Of a stretch of 21,592 bases of DNA, positions 6,990 to 13,393 are shown one piece after another. The notes beneath the pieces are model-generated. The model ran no database searches, was not told the origin of the DNA, and saw only the letters and a program-made list of their open reading frames with translations. Source of the stretch: an uncultured Ruminococcus sp. (GTDB taxonomy: Bacteria; Bacillota; Clostridia; Oscillospirales; Ruminococcaceae); the NCBI GenBank assembly GCA_946186215.1, contig CAMHMM010000007.1, positions 1 through 21,592 on the forward strand. The letters are read 5' to 3'. Position 1 is the stretch's first letter, and every line of letters begins with the position of its first letter. A program made the translations under genes and the position numbers.

Positions 6990-7520
6990 ATGAAAATAAT
7001 AGCGATCGGAGCTGTTACAGCAGGCGGAAAAACAACAGTCGTAAACGCTGTCAGGGAAAGACTGCCGAGGGCTGTGTCACTTCACTTTGACGACTATTCG
7101 TTTGATGGCGAAGACGAGGCCTTTTACAAGTGCGTATCGGAAGGCGCAGATGTCAATGTGTGGGATCTGTCTCCGTTAAAAGCGGATATTGAAAGGCTGA
7201 TACAGCGCGGTGAATATGATTATCTGCTTCTGGATTATCCGTTTGCGTATCAGCATCGAATGATCAAAGACTATTTTGACTGCTGTATTTTTATTGACAC
7301 ACCATTGGATATTGCGCTTGCAAGAAGGGTCCTCAGAGATATGAAAGAGGCTTCAGCAGATAGTATCCGCGATGAAATGAGTGCATATCTGAAATATGCA
7401 AGACCGGCTTATGTGCAGATGCAGGAAGAACAGATCTCGTCCGCCGATAATATTATCGACGGCTCAAAGAGCCTTGATGATATTATCAATGAAGTTACGG
7501 AAATAATTCTAAGAGTCTAA
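6990..7520 (+). CDS. Uridine-kinase-like P-loop NTPase / nucleoside kinase
   Basis: A 176-residue cytoplasmic protein, shorter than a full uridine kinase (about 210). Walker A is at residues 8-15 (AVTAGGKT). FDDYSFDG (about 34-41) is the acidic substrate-binding region of this kinase group, and YLLLDYPFAYQH is the Walker B-like strand. IFIDTPLDIALARRVLRD carries the paired Arg residues of the lid. These fit the uridine kinase/pantothenate kinase superfamily, but the phosphate acceptor is unknown. The ATG at 6990 is chosen over the longer frame from 6909 because it follows a GGAGGAG box and the promoter at 6921-6949. It is monocistronic. Codon choice (many GAT, TAT, ATT, GAA) is more AT-rich than in the neighbours, a mild hint of separate origin. 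Confidence 0.78.
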   Translation: MKIIAIGAVTAGGKTTVVNAVRERLPRAVSLHFDDYSFDGEDEAFYKCVSEGADVNVWDLSPLKADIERLIQRGEYDYLLLDYPFAYQHRMIKDYFDCCIFIDTPLDIALARRVLRDMKEASADSIRDEMSAYLKYARPAYVQMQEEQISSADNIIDGSKSLDDIINEVTEIILRV

Positions 7521-7555
7521 ATTCTGATTTATTATATCAGCCGTATAAACCACAA

Positions 7556-7586
7556 TGCCCCTAAGCAGTTCAAAATGCTTCGGGGC
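7556..7586 (+). terminator. Hairpin after the kinase gene, possible terminator
   Basis: TGCCCCTAAGCA pairs with TGCTTCGGGGCA (12 bp with one mismatch) over an 8-base loop, 36 bases after the kinase stop. No good T-run follows on the + strand, so it may act as a weak terminator or 3' stabiliser. Confidence 0.45.
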
Positions 7587-7758
7587 AAAACTTCTGTATG
7601 GGTATCTGTATTAAGGCGCGGGAGATATTTTGTGGTATGAGGCATTTTTTATGTTTCCCGCGGCCTGCAGTCGGAGCCCGCGTATGTATGTAAAGTATAC
7701 TTATTTTGTTATCCGGAGATTTTCCATTACAGCAAATTGCTGTTTTTTGCGAAAATCA
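7587..7758. other. Gene-free spacer upstream of the ATP synthase promoter
   Basis: No plausible coding frame is seen. It holds a long-loop inverted repeat (CGCGGGA at 7617-7623 with TCCCGCG at 7656-7662). It also has a small terminator-like hairpin, ACAGCA-AAT-TGCTGT (7729-7743), followed by five further T's. This is enclosed by a second perfect stem, GATTTTC (7718-7724) with GAAAATC (7751-7757). All lies upstream of the atp -35 box, so it is not part of the atp leader. A short transcript ending at about 7748 is possible but no promoter for it was recognised. Confidence 0.35.
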
Positions 7759-7788
7759 TTGACTTTTCGGATTATTTTGTGATATACT
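7759..7788 (+). promoter_or_regulatory. Promoter of the ATP synthase operon
   Basis: TTGACT (7759-7764), an 18-base spacer and TATACT (7783-7788), with an extended -10 TG at 7780-7781. Transcription would begin near 7795, only about 20 bases before the first ATG of atpI at 7816. No other promoter of this quality was seen in the atp operon. Confidence 0.72.
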
Positions 7789-7815
7789 AAACTTTGGTTC
7801 GGTATATCCCGCAGA

Positions 7816-8283
7816 ATGTATTGTGATATGAAAAACAGATCATCTGAAAAAACTTATTTCGGCAAAGAGATCGACGGGCAGCTTGCAATGATATTCAGGC
7901 GCTCACTGATCATCGACCTTTGCATTTTTGTGCTGACACTGCCTCTTTACGGTGCTGACTACCGTATCATACTGGGGCTGCTGCTCGGTACGGCTGCTAT
8001 GGCGGCCAATATGCTTCTGCTTGCATACAGCGTGATACACTCTGTTGACAGGGGCAGTGAAAAACGGGCAAAAAGGTATATGTTCACCTTTTACCTTATC
8101 CGCCTTACCGTGATGGGTGCGGCGCTTGCCCTGGGCTTTTCAAGCAGCCACATAAACAGTGTATGTACATTCATGCCGCTGCTGTACCCGAAGCTGATCT
8201 ACACGCTGTCGGGAGTGCGGGATCATCTTTCATTTGTAAAAAAAAGCAAATTCGGAGGATCCTCCGATAACACCAAGAGGTGA
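7816..8283 (+). CDS. atpI: ATP synthase subunit I-like membrane protein
   Basis: A 155-residue protein with four hydrophobic segments (about residues 30-47, 50-74, 88-107 and 113-133), short basic ends and no enzymatic motif. Its place as first gene of the atp operon, directly before atpB, plus size and topology identify it as the AtpI/UncI accessory protein. AtpI proteins are thought to help c-ring assembly or ion handling; sequence conservation in the family is low, so the call leans on context. The start is uncertain: ATG at 7816 and in-frame ATG at 7828 both lack a clear ribosome binding site, and the predicted mRNA leader is only about 20 bases. It ends 5 bases before the atpB ATG, and the atpB binding site overlaps its stop. 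Confidence 0.75.
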   Translation: MYCDMKNRSSEKTYFGKEIDGQLAMIFRRSLIIDLCIFVLTLPLYGADYRIILGLLLGTAAMAANMLLLAYSVIHSVDRGSEKRAKRYMFTFYLIRLTVMGAALALGFSSSHINSVCTFMPLLYPKLIYTLSGVRDHLSFVKKSKFGGSSDNTKR

Positions 8284-8288
8284 TATAT

Positions 8289-9062
8289 ATGGATCAATTC
8301 TCTACCGAGCTTGCGGTGGAGGTAACAGGCCCCCGGAAAATGATAACCTTCCTGAGGGGCGGCGAGGAGCTTTTTTCAATCTCCGAAACTGTGGTAACAG
8401 GCTGGGTGATCATCATAGCCCTGTTTATCCTGATAAAGATCCTTACTCACGACCTGAAGGTAAGACCTGAGTCAAAGAGACAGGTGCTTGCGGAATGGTT
8501 CGTGGAATTCTTCAACAACCTTGTCCGTGACAACATGGGTGAAAAGATGATAGGGCTCGCCCCGTATATCGCTACGATATTCACCTTTGCGCTCACAGGC
8601 TCGCTGATGAGCGTGATCGGCTTCCGCAGCATGACCGTGGATATCAACTGCACGGGCACATGGGCGCTGCTCACATTCATCCTCATAACCTACAACAAGA
8701 TCAAATCAAACGGTCTGTTCGGCTATCTCAAGGGCTTTGCAGAGCCCGTTGCGATCATAACGCCCATCAACATACTCAGTGAAGTGGCAACGCCTACGGC
8801 TATGGCGCTTCGTATGTTCGGAAACATCTCGAGCGGTATGATCATCTCGACTATCGTATATGCGGCACTCACGCTTCTCAGTAATGTTTTCTACAACGCT
8901 GTGGGACTGAGCTTTGCGGCACTTGAATACTTCAAGATATTCCAGGTGGGCGTGCCCGCCCTGCTGTCGGTCTACTTCGACTTTTTCTCCAGCACCATAC
9001 AGTCCTATGTGTTCATCATGCTCACAATGGCGTATGTCGGGGATGCAGCAGGCAAGGAATAG
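8289..9062 (+). CDS. atpB: F-type ATP synthase Fo subunit a
   Basis: This 257-residue integral membrane stator subunit forms the two ion half-channels against the c-ring. The signature helix reads ATPTAMALRMFGN, with the essential Arg at residue 175 that meets the c-subunit carboxylate. The C-terminal helix has IQSYVFIMLTMAYVGDA, the conserved end of subunit a. Five or six membrane helices can be counted. The ATG at 8289 is preferred to the GTG at 8280 because AGAGGTG lies just upstream. It is second in the atp operon, after atpI and 55 bases before atpE. No divergence in the key residues was noted. Confidence 0.95.
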   Translation: MDQFSTELAVEVTGPRKMITFLRGGEELFSISETVVTGWVIIIALFILIKILTHDLKVRPESKRQVLAEWFVEFFNNLVRDNMGEKMIGLAPYIATIFTFALTGSLMSVIGFRSMTVDINCTGTWALLTFILITYNKIKSNGLFGYLKGFAEPVAIITPINILSEVATPTAMALRMFGNISSGMIISTIVYAALTLLSNVFYNAVGLSFAALEYFKIFQVGVPALLSVYFDFFSSTIQSYVFIMLTMAYVGDAAGKE

Positions 9063-9117
9063 CATCACCGGGACAAAACCTGTCAAAAACTTCTCTAATT
9101 TATCCGGAGGTAATAAT

Positions 9118-9408
9118 ATGGAATCCATGACTTATGAACAGACGCTTCTTCTTGCAAAGGCAATCGTGCTCGCAGGACAGGGCATCGGCGCAGGACTTGC
9201 ACTTATCGCAGGTATCGGCCCCGGTATCGGTGAAGGCTTTGCCGTAGGAAAGGCTATCGAGACCATCGGCAGACAGCCCGAGGCTCGTTCGGCTGCTACA
9301 TCCACAATGTTCATCGGATGCGCCATCGCTGAGTCCACCGGTATCTACGGTCTTCTCGTCGGCATCATCCTGCTCTTTGTAAATCCTTTCCTCAAGTTCT
9401 TAGGCTAA
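9118..9408 (+). CDS. atpE: F-type ATP synthase Fo subunit c, Na+ type with two carboxylates
   Basis: A 96-residue hairpin proteolipid of the rotor ring, with a GGAGG box 7 bases before the ATG. Helix 1 holds the Gly-rich GIGPGIGEG stretch, the polar loop is RQPEA, and helix 2 holds AIAESTGIYGL. Ile70, Glu72, Ser73, Thr74 and Tyr77 match positions 63, 65, 66, 67 and 70 of the Ilyobacter tartaricus Na+ c subunit. Where Ilyobacter has Gln32 this protein has Glu39, giving two acidic residues per subunit. That combination is known from the Fusobacterium nucleatum Na+ ring. Na+ coupling is therefore inferred from sequence, not shown. It lies between atpB and atpF. Confidence 0.95.
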   Translation: MESMTYEQTLLLAKAIVLAGQGIGAGLALIAGIGPGIGEGFAVGKAIETIGRQPEARSAATSTMFIGCAIAESTGIYGLLVGIILLFVNPFLKFLG

Positions 9409-9419
9409 GGTGAGACTGA

Positions 9420-9917
9420 ATGAATGTGAATTTTGAATTTTTCAGCATCGAGCCTACCACCATAATAGGCGTGCTGATAAATACATTCATACTTGTACTG
9501 CTTTTCAAGAAATTCCTCTTTGAACCCGTGAACAAGGTCATCGAGCAGAGAAAGAACGAAGTATCCAAGACCTATGTGGAGGCGGATCAGGCTCTTGAAA
9601 ATGCTCACAGAATGGAAAACGAGTATCAGGAGAAGCTTTCCGGCGCAAAGGAAGAGTCCGCTGGCATAATCAGGGCTGCCACCGAACGCGCCGCACGCCG
9701 CAGCGATGAGATCACCGAAAACGCAAAGCGTGAAGCAGATGCAATGATCACAAGGGCAAATGCAGAGATCGAACGCGAGCGTGCAAAGGCCGTGAGCGAG
9801 GTCAAGGGCGAGATCTCCGAGATCGCCGTATCTCTTGCAGGCAAGATCATCGGCAAACAGGTAAATACCACAGGCGAGCAGGAACGACTGATCGACGATT
9901 TTATAAACGATCTGTGA
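9420..9917 (+). CDS. atpF: F-type ATP synthase Fo subunit b
   Basis: A 165-residue peripheral stalk protein, the usual length. One N-terminal membrane helix (about residues 13-31, TTIIGVLINTFILVLLF) is followed by FKKFLFEPVNKVIEQRK, then a long charged helix to about 140 that should dimerise and reach up to F1. The end (VSLAGKIIGKQ) is the delta-binding part. Its binding site AAGGTGAG overlaps the atpE stop, and the ATG is 12 bases after that stop. A single b gene is present, so a homodimeric stalk is expected. Confidence 0.94.
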   Translation: MNVNFEFFSIEPTTIIGVLINTFILVLLFKKFLFEPVNKVIEQRKNEVSKTYVEADQALENAHRMENEYQEKLSGAKEESAGIIRAATERAARRSDEITENAKREADAMITRANAEIERERAKAVSEVKGEISEIAVSLAGKIIGKQVNTTGEQERLIDDFINDL

Positions 9918-9947
9918 TCGCAATGATCTCCGGAAAGGATATATGAT

Positions 9948-10472
9948 ATGCAGCTATATCAGGCGGCGTATGCCGGCGCACTCCTTGAGATCGCCGCAGA
10001 GGACGGCATTGAGGACAGCATATATGAACAGTTAAAGGAAACCGCTGAGCTTGCAAAGCAGTCTCCCGAGCTGTCTGAGGTTCTTTCGTCCCCCGTATTT
10101 TCCGAGGATGAACGCATCGATGTGATAACTGCCCTTTTCAGCGGGAAGACACATCCTGTCTTTGTCAACTTTCTCTGTGTTCTTGCGGAGGAAGGCAGAG
10201 GCGGTGACCTTGAAGGCATCGCAGAAGAATTCAGGCGTATGTACTACGATATGAAGGGTATCGCGGAGGCTGTGGTCACAACTGCCATCCCCATGGATGA
10301 CCAGACTCGCAGCCGTCTCAGGGCAAAGCTTGAAGGCAGGTATCAGAAAAAGATACTGCTTTCGGAGCGTGTCGATCCCGATATCATCGGCGGAGTGTGC
10401 ATCCGCGTGGGCGATGATATGATAGACGGCACTGTGCGAACCAAGCTCGAAAAGGCAAAAAGGGAAATATAA
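9948..10472 (+). CDS. atpH: F-type ATP synthase F1 subunit delta
   Basis: A 174-residue soluble protein linking the b stalk to the top of F1. The N-terminal helical domain starts YQAAYAGALLEIAAEDG, typical of delta. The C-terminal half ends with RVDPDIIGGVCIRVGDDMIDGTVRTKL, the conserved delta signature. The ATG at 9948 follows GGAAAGGA; the ATG at 9943 is out of frame. A 46-base gap containing a hairpin separates it from atpA. Confidence 0.94.
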   Translation: MQLYQAAYAGALLEIAAEDGIEDSIYEQLKETAELAKQSPELSEVLSSPVFSEDERIDVITALFSGKTHPVFVNFLCVLAEEGRGGDLEGIAEEFRRMYYDMKGIAEAVVTTAIPMDDQTRSRLRAKLEGRYQKKILLSERVDPDIIGGVCIRVGDDMIDGTVRTKLEKAKREI

Positions 10473-10477
10473 TGAGC

Positions 10478-10504
10478 TGCGGCTCATACACCAGCCGCAC
10501 TTTT
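10478..10504 (+). other. Hairpin between atpH and atpA
   Basis: TGCGGCT (10478-10484) pairs perfectly with AGCCGCA (10493-10499) over an 8-base loop, then CTTTT. It is terminator-like but short and sits inside the operon, just before the atpA binding site GAGGTGA. It could lower read-through or act as an RNA processing or stability point that sets subunit ratios. Confidence 0.4.
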
Positions 10505-10518
10505 GTTGAGGTGATATA

Positions 10519-12036
10519 ATGGATCTGCGTCCGGAGGAAATAACCGGTATCATAAAGAACAGGATACGCAATTTCAGCCGAAGAGCGGAGCATTCCGAGG
10601 TGGGAACCGTCGTTTCCATCGGTGACGGTATCGCAAGGATATACGGACTTGACAACTGTATGTCCGGTGAGCTGCTGGAATTTGAAAACGGCGTATACGC
10701 AATGGCGATGAACCTTGAAGAAAAGTTCGTTGCCGCTGTTATGCTGGGCTCCGATTCGGATATAAGAGAGGGCGACACCGTAAAGGCAACGGGAAGCGTT
10801 GTTTCCGTACCTGTCGGCGAGGCTGTTCTCGGTCGTGTGGTAAACGCTCTCGGCCAGCCTATCGACGGCAAGGGTGAGATCTACACATCGGAAAGAAGCC
10901 CCATCGAACGCCCTGCATACGGCATCATTACAAGAAAGTCGGTATCTGTACCCCTGCAGACAGGCATCAAGGCCATAGACTCCATGGTGCCTATCGGAAG
11001 AGGCCAGCGTGAGCTCATAATCGGCGACCGCCAGACAGGTAAGACTGCCATCGCGCTTGACACGATAATCAACCAGCACGACAAGAATGTGCTGTGCGTA
11101 TATGTGGCCATAGGCCAGAAGAGCTCCACCGTTGCAAATGTTGTGGAGACACTGCGCCAGAACAATGCTCTCGACTACACCGTAGTCGTTGCGGCTACCG
11201 CATCAGAGCTTGCTCCCCTGCAGTACATATCCCCCTATACAGGCGTTGCCATCGCGGAATACTTCCTGCGTCAGGGCAAGGATGTGCTTTGCATCTACGA
11301 CGACCTTTCAAAGCACGCCGTGGCTTACAGAACACTTTCTCTGCTCCTCAAAAGACCGCCGGGACGCGAGGCATATCCCGGAGATGTATTCTATCTCCAT
11401 TCCAGACTGCTTGAACGCGCCTGCCGCCTGAGCCCGGATTACGGCGGAGGCTCCATCACCGCACTGCCCATAATCGAAACACAGGCAGGCGATGTATCGG
11501 CATATATCCCCACAAATGTAATTTCCATCACCGACGGACAGGTATTTCTTGAAACAGATCTGTTCAATTCGGGCATACGCCCTGCGGTAAACCCCGGTAT
11601 CTCCGTATCGAGAGTCGGCGGCTCCGCACAGATCAAGGCCATGAAGAAGGTCGCAGGCTCGCTGAAGCTCACATACTCACAGTACAGAGAGCTCCAGTCC
11701 TTCTCCCAGTTCGGCTCCGATCTTGACCGCGACACAAAGGAACGCCTCGCACTCGGCGAAAGAGTTGTCGAGGTGCTCAAGCAGGACAGAAACAGCCCTG
11801 TCGATGTGGCAGATCAGGTAATGATCATATACGCCGTTACAAACGGATATCTTGAAAATGTCGAGGTAGCCGATGTAAAGGAATATGAGCGCGACCTTGC
11901 CGCATTCGCTGCGGACAACAAGCCCGAGATCCACGACAAGATACACGCTGACGGCATACTCGATGAAGAGACCGAGGCTATGCTCAAAGCACTCCTTGAC
12001 GAATTCACAAAGAAATTCGTATCCCAGCACTCATGA
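10519..12036 (+). CDS. atpA: F-type ATP synthase F1 subunit alpha
   Basis: This 505-residue non-catalytic nucleotide-binding subunit forms the alpha3-beta3 head. Walker A is GDRQTGKT at residues 169-176. Other family landmarks are VPIGRGQRELIIG before it, the PGREAYPGDVFYLHSRLLERA block, and ISVSRVGGSAQ with the alpha-type Arg finger region. An N-terminal delta-binding helix precedes EVGTVVSIGDGIARIYGL. The start follows GAGGTGA. Length and motifs are standard. It is followed not by atpG but by a small TM2-domain gene 82 bases downstream. Confidence 0.97.
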   Translation: MDLRPEEITGIIKNRIRNFSRRAEHSEVGTVVSIGDGIARIYGLDNCMSGELLEFENGVYAMAMNLEEKFVAAVMLGSDSDIREGDTVKATGSVVSVPVGEAVLGRVVNALGQPIDGKGEIYTSERSPIERPAYGIITRKSVSVPLQTGIKAIDSMVPIGRGQRELIIGDRQTGKTAIALDTIINQHDKNVLCVYVAIGQKSSTVANVVETLRQNNALDYTVVVAATASELAPLQYISPYTGVAIAEYFLRQGKDVLCIYDDLSKHAVAYRTLSLLLKRPPGREAYPGDVFYLHSRLLERACRLSPDYGGGSITALPIIETQAGDVSAYIPTNVISITDGQVFLETDLFNSGIRPAVNPGISVSRVGGSAQIKAMKKVAGSLKLTYSQYRELQSFSQFGSDLDRDTKERLALGERVVEVLKQDRNSPVDVADQVMIIYAVTNGYLENVEVADVKEYERDLAAFAADNKPEIHDKIHADGILDEETEAMLKALLDEFTKKFVSQHS

Positions 12037-12118
12037 TCAGTCTTTATCGCTTCCCTTCAAGCCGTGTGCAGTGAGGGATGCGGAATTATATTAAAACCAA
12101 AAGGAAAAGGTGACTATT

Positions 12119-12367
12119 ATGGCAAATGAAAAAAGCAAAATCGCAGCAGGCCTCCTCGGTATCTTCTTCGGCGCACTCGGTGTTCACAAGTTCTACCTCG
12201 GCATGAAAAAGCCCGCTCTGATCATGCTCCTCGTTTCCCTTTTCACATTCGGCGTAGGTGCAGCTGTATTTGAGGTCATCGGCATCATCGAGGGCATCAT
12301 CTACCTCACAATGTCCGACGAGCAGTTCAACAACACTTATGTGATCGGCCAGAAGGAATGGTTCTGA
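12119..12367 (+). CDS. Small TM2-domain membrane protein inside the atp operon
   Basis: An 82-residue protein with two hydrophobic stretches (about 8-22 and 33-60) joined by the TM2 signature GALGVHKFYLGM (residues 18-29). The C-terminus is short and acidic, ending QKEWF. ATG at 12119 is chosen over GTG at 12110 because an AAAGGTGA box lies 6 bases before it. TM2 domain proteins are small membrane proteins found widely in bacteria and eukaryotes; their molecular role is not settled. Its place between atpA (82 bases away) and atpG (41 bases away), same strand, means it is very probably on the atp transcript. Role as an accessory or assembly factor is only inference. Confidence 0.85.
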   Translation: MANEKSKIAAGLLGIFFGALGVHKFYLGMKKPALIMLLVSLFTFGVGAAVFEVIGIIEGIIYLTMSDEQFNNTYVIGQKEWF

Positions 12368-12408
12368 TCTCACTCAGATAAGGACACTCTCTGCAAAAGG
12401 AAGGTCAT

Positions 12409-13266
12409 ATGGCAACAGGCAATATGAAGGGGATAAAGCGCAGGATAAAAAGCGTGGAATCCACTATGCAGATAACTAAGGCAATGCAGCTGGTGGCATC
12501 GTCCAAGCTGCGCCGCGCAAAGGAGCGTGCCGACTGCGCACGCCCCTATTTCAACGCGCTCTATGAGACCATGTGCGATATACAGGCGGAAAATCCCGGT
12601 TTTCTCTCCCCCTTCAAGGGTGCAAAGGAAAACGGACGCACACTGCTTGTGGTAATCGCAGGCGACAGAGGTCTTGCAGGCGGCTTCAACTCGTCTATCT
12701 TCAAGCTCGCAGATGCACGCATCGCAGAGCTTGGCGGAATGGATGCGGTGGAGATACTCGCCATAGGCAAAAAGGCGTGTGACTACTACATCAAGCGCAA
12801 ATACACGATGTTTGCAGCATTTTCGCAGGTAGCGGAGCATCTTAAGATACACGACACCGCAGAATATGCCGATGAGATCGTATTTGCCTACACACACGGG
12901 CGCTTCAAGTCGGTGGAGATCTTCTACACCAACTATGTTTCCCCCATAACACAGACAGCGGCTTCGCTGGAGATACTTCCGATAAACATTCCCCAGGATG
13001 AGCACAAGATGCGCGAGATCCCCGTCTACGAGCCTTCTGCGGCATTCGTGTTCGATCACATCGTACCGAGATTCATCAGCGGTATGCTGTACGGCGCGAT
13101 CATCGACTCCTTTGCCTCCGAGCAGGCATCAAGGCGCAATGCGATGGAAAACGCATCGGACAACGCAGAGGTAATGATAGCAGATCTCTCACTGAGCTAC
13201 AACCGCGCAAGACAGGCGGCCATCACTCAGGAGATCACGGAGATCGTGGGCGGCTCGCAGAAATAG
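12409..13266 (+). CDS. atpG: F-type ATP synthase F1 subunit gamma
   Basis: This 285-residue central rotor shaft has the conserved N-terminal helix, MKGIKRRIKSVESTMQITKA then MQLVASSKLRRA. The mid-protein GDRGLAGGFNSS block matches the gamma family. The C-terminal helix NRARQAAITQEITEIVGG inserts into the head. AAAGGAAGG precedes the ATG. The normal alpha-gamma-beta order is kept apart from the TM2 gene. A 115-bp gap with two hairpins follows. Confidence 0.96.
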   Translation: MATGNMKGIKRRIKSVESTMQITKAMQLVASSKLRRAKERADCARPYFNALYETMCDIQAENPGFLSPFKGAKENGRTLLVVIAGDRGLAGGFNSSIFKLADARIAELGGMDAVEILAIGKKACDYYIKRKYTMFAAFSQVAEHLKIHDTAEYADEIVFAYTHGRFKSVEIFYTNYVSPITQTAASLEILPINIPQDEHKMREIPVYEPSAAFVFDHIVPRFISGMLYGAIIDSFASEQASRRNAMENASDNAEVMIADLSLSYNRARQAAITQEITEIVGGSQK

Positions 13267-13292
13267 CCGCGGGCTGCATCCGGAAGCTTTTT

Positions 13293-13331
13293 GAAATACC
13301 CAAAACGCACAGCGTGATTTTTAAGTATTTC
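13293..13331 (+). other. Imperfect long-loop hairpin between atpG and atpD
   Basis: GAAATAC (13293-13299) pairs with GTATTTC (13325-13331). Inside, an AAAA-CGC / GCG-TGA-TTTT arrangement could extend the fold. No T-run follows. It is the first of two structures in the 13267-13393 spacer, and its function is unknown. Confidence 0.3.
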
Positions 13332-13349
13332 GTGATAATGTACCCTGTC

Positions 13350-13372
13350 ATGCACGGGTGAGACCTGTGCAT
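13350..13372 (+). promoter_or_regulatory. Tight hairpin just before the atpD ribosome binding site
   Basis: ATGCACGGGT (13350-13359), loop GAG, ACCTGTGCAT (13363-13372): a 10-bp stem with one G-T pair. The binding site AAAGGATGA begins 5 bases later. There is no T-run, so termination is unlikely. Protection of a processed 5' end, or an effect on beta subunit translation, is possible. Confidence 0.45.
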
Positions 13373-13393
13373 CAATAAAGGATGATTCAGATA

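Noticed and set aside
12037..12118. Separate promoter for the TM2-domain gene
   Set aside because: TATATT near 12090 has no convincing -35 partner at the right distance; operon expression is simpler.
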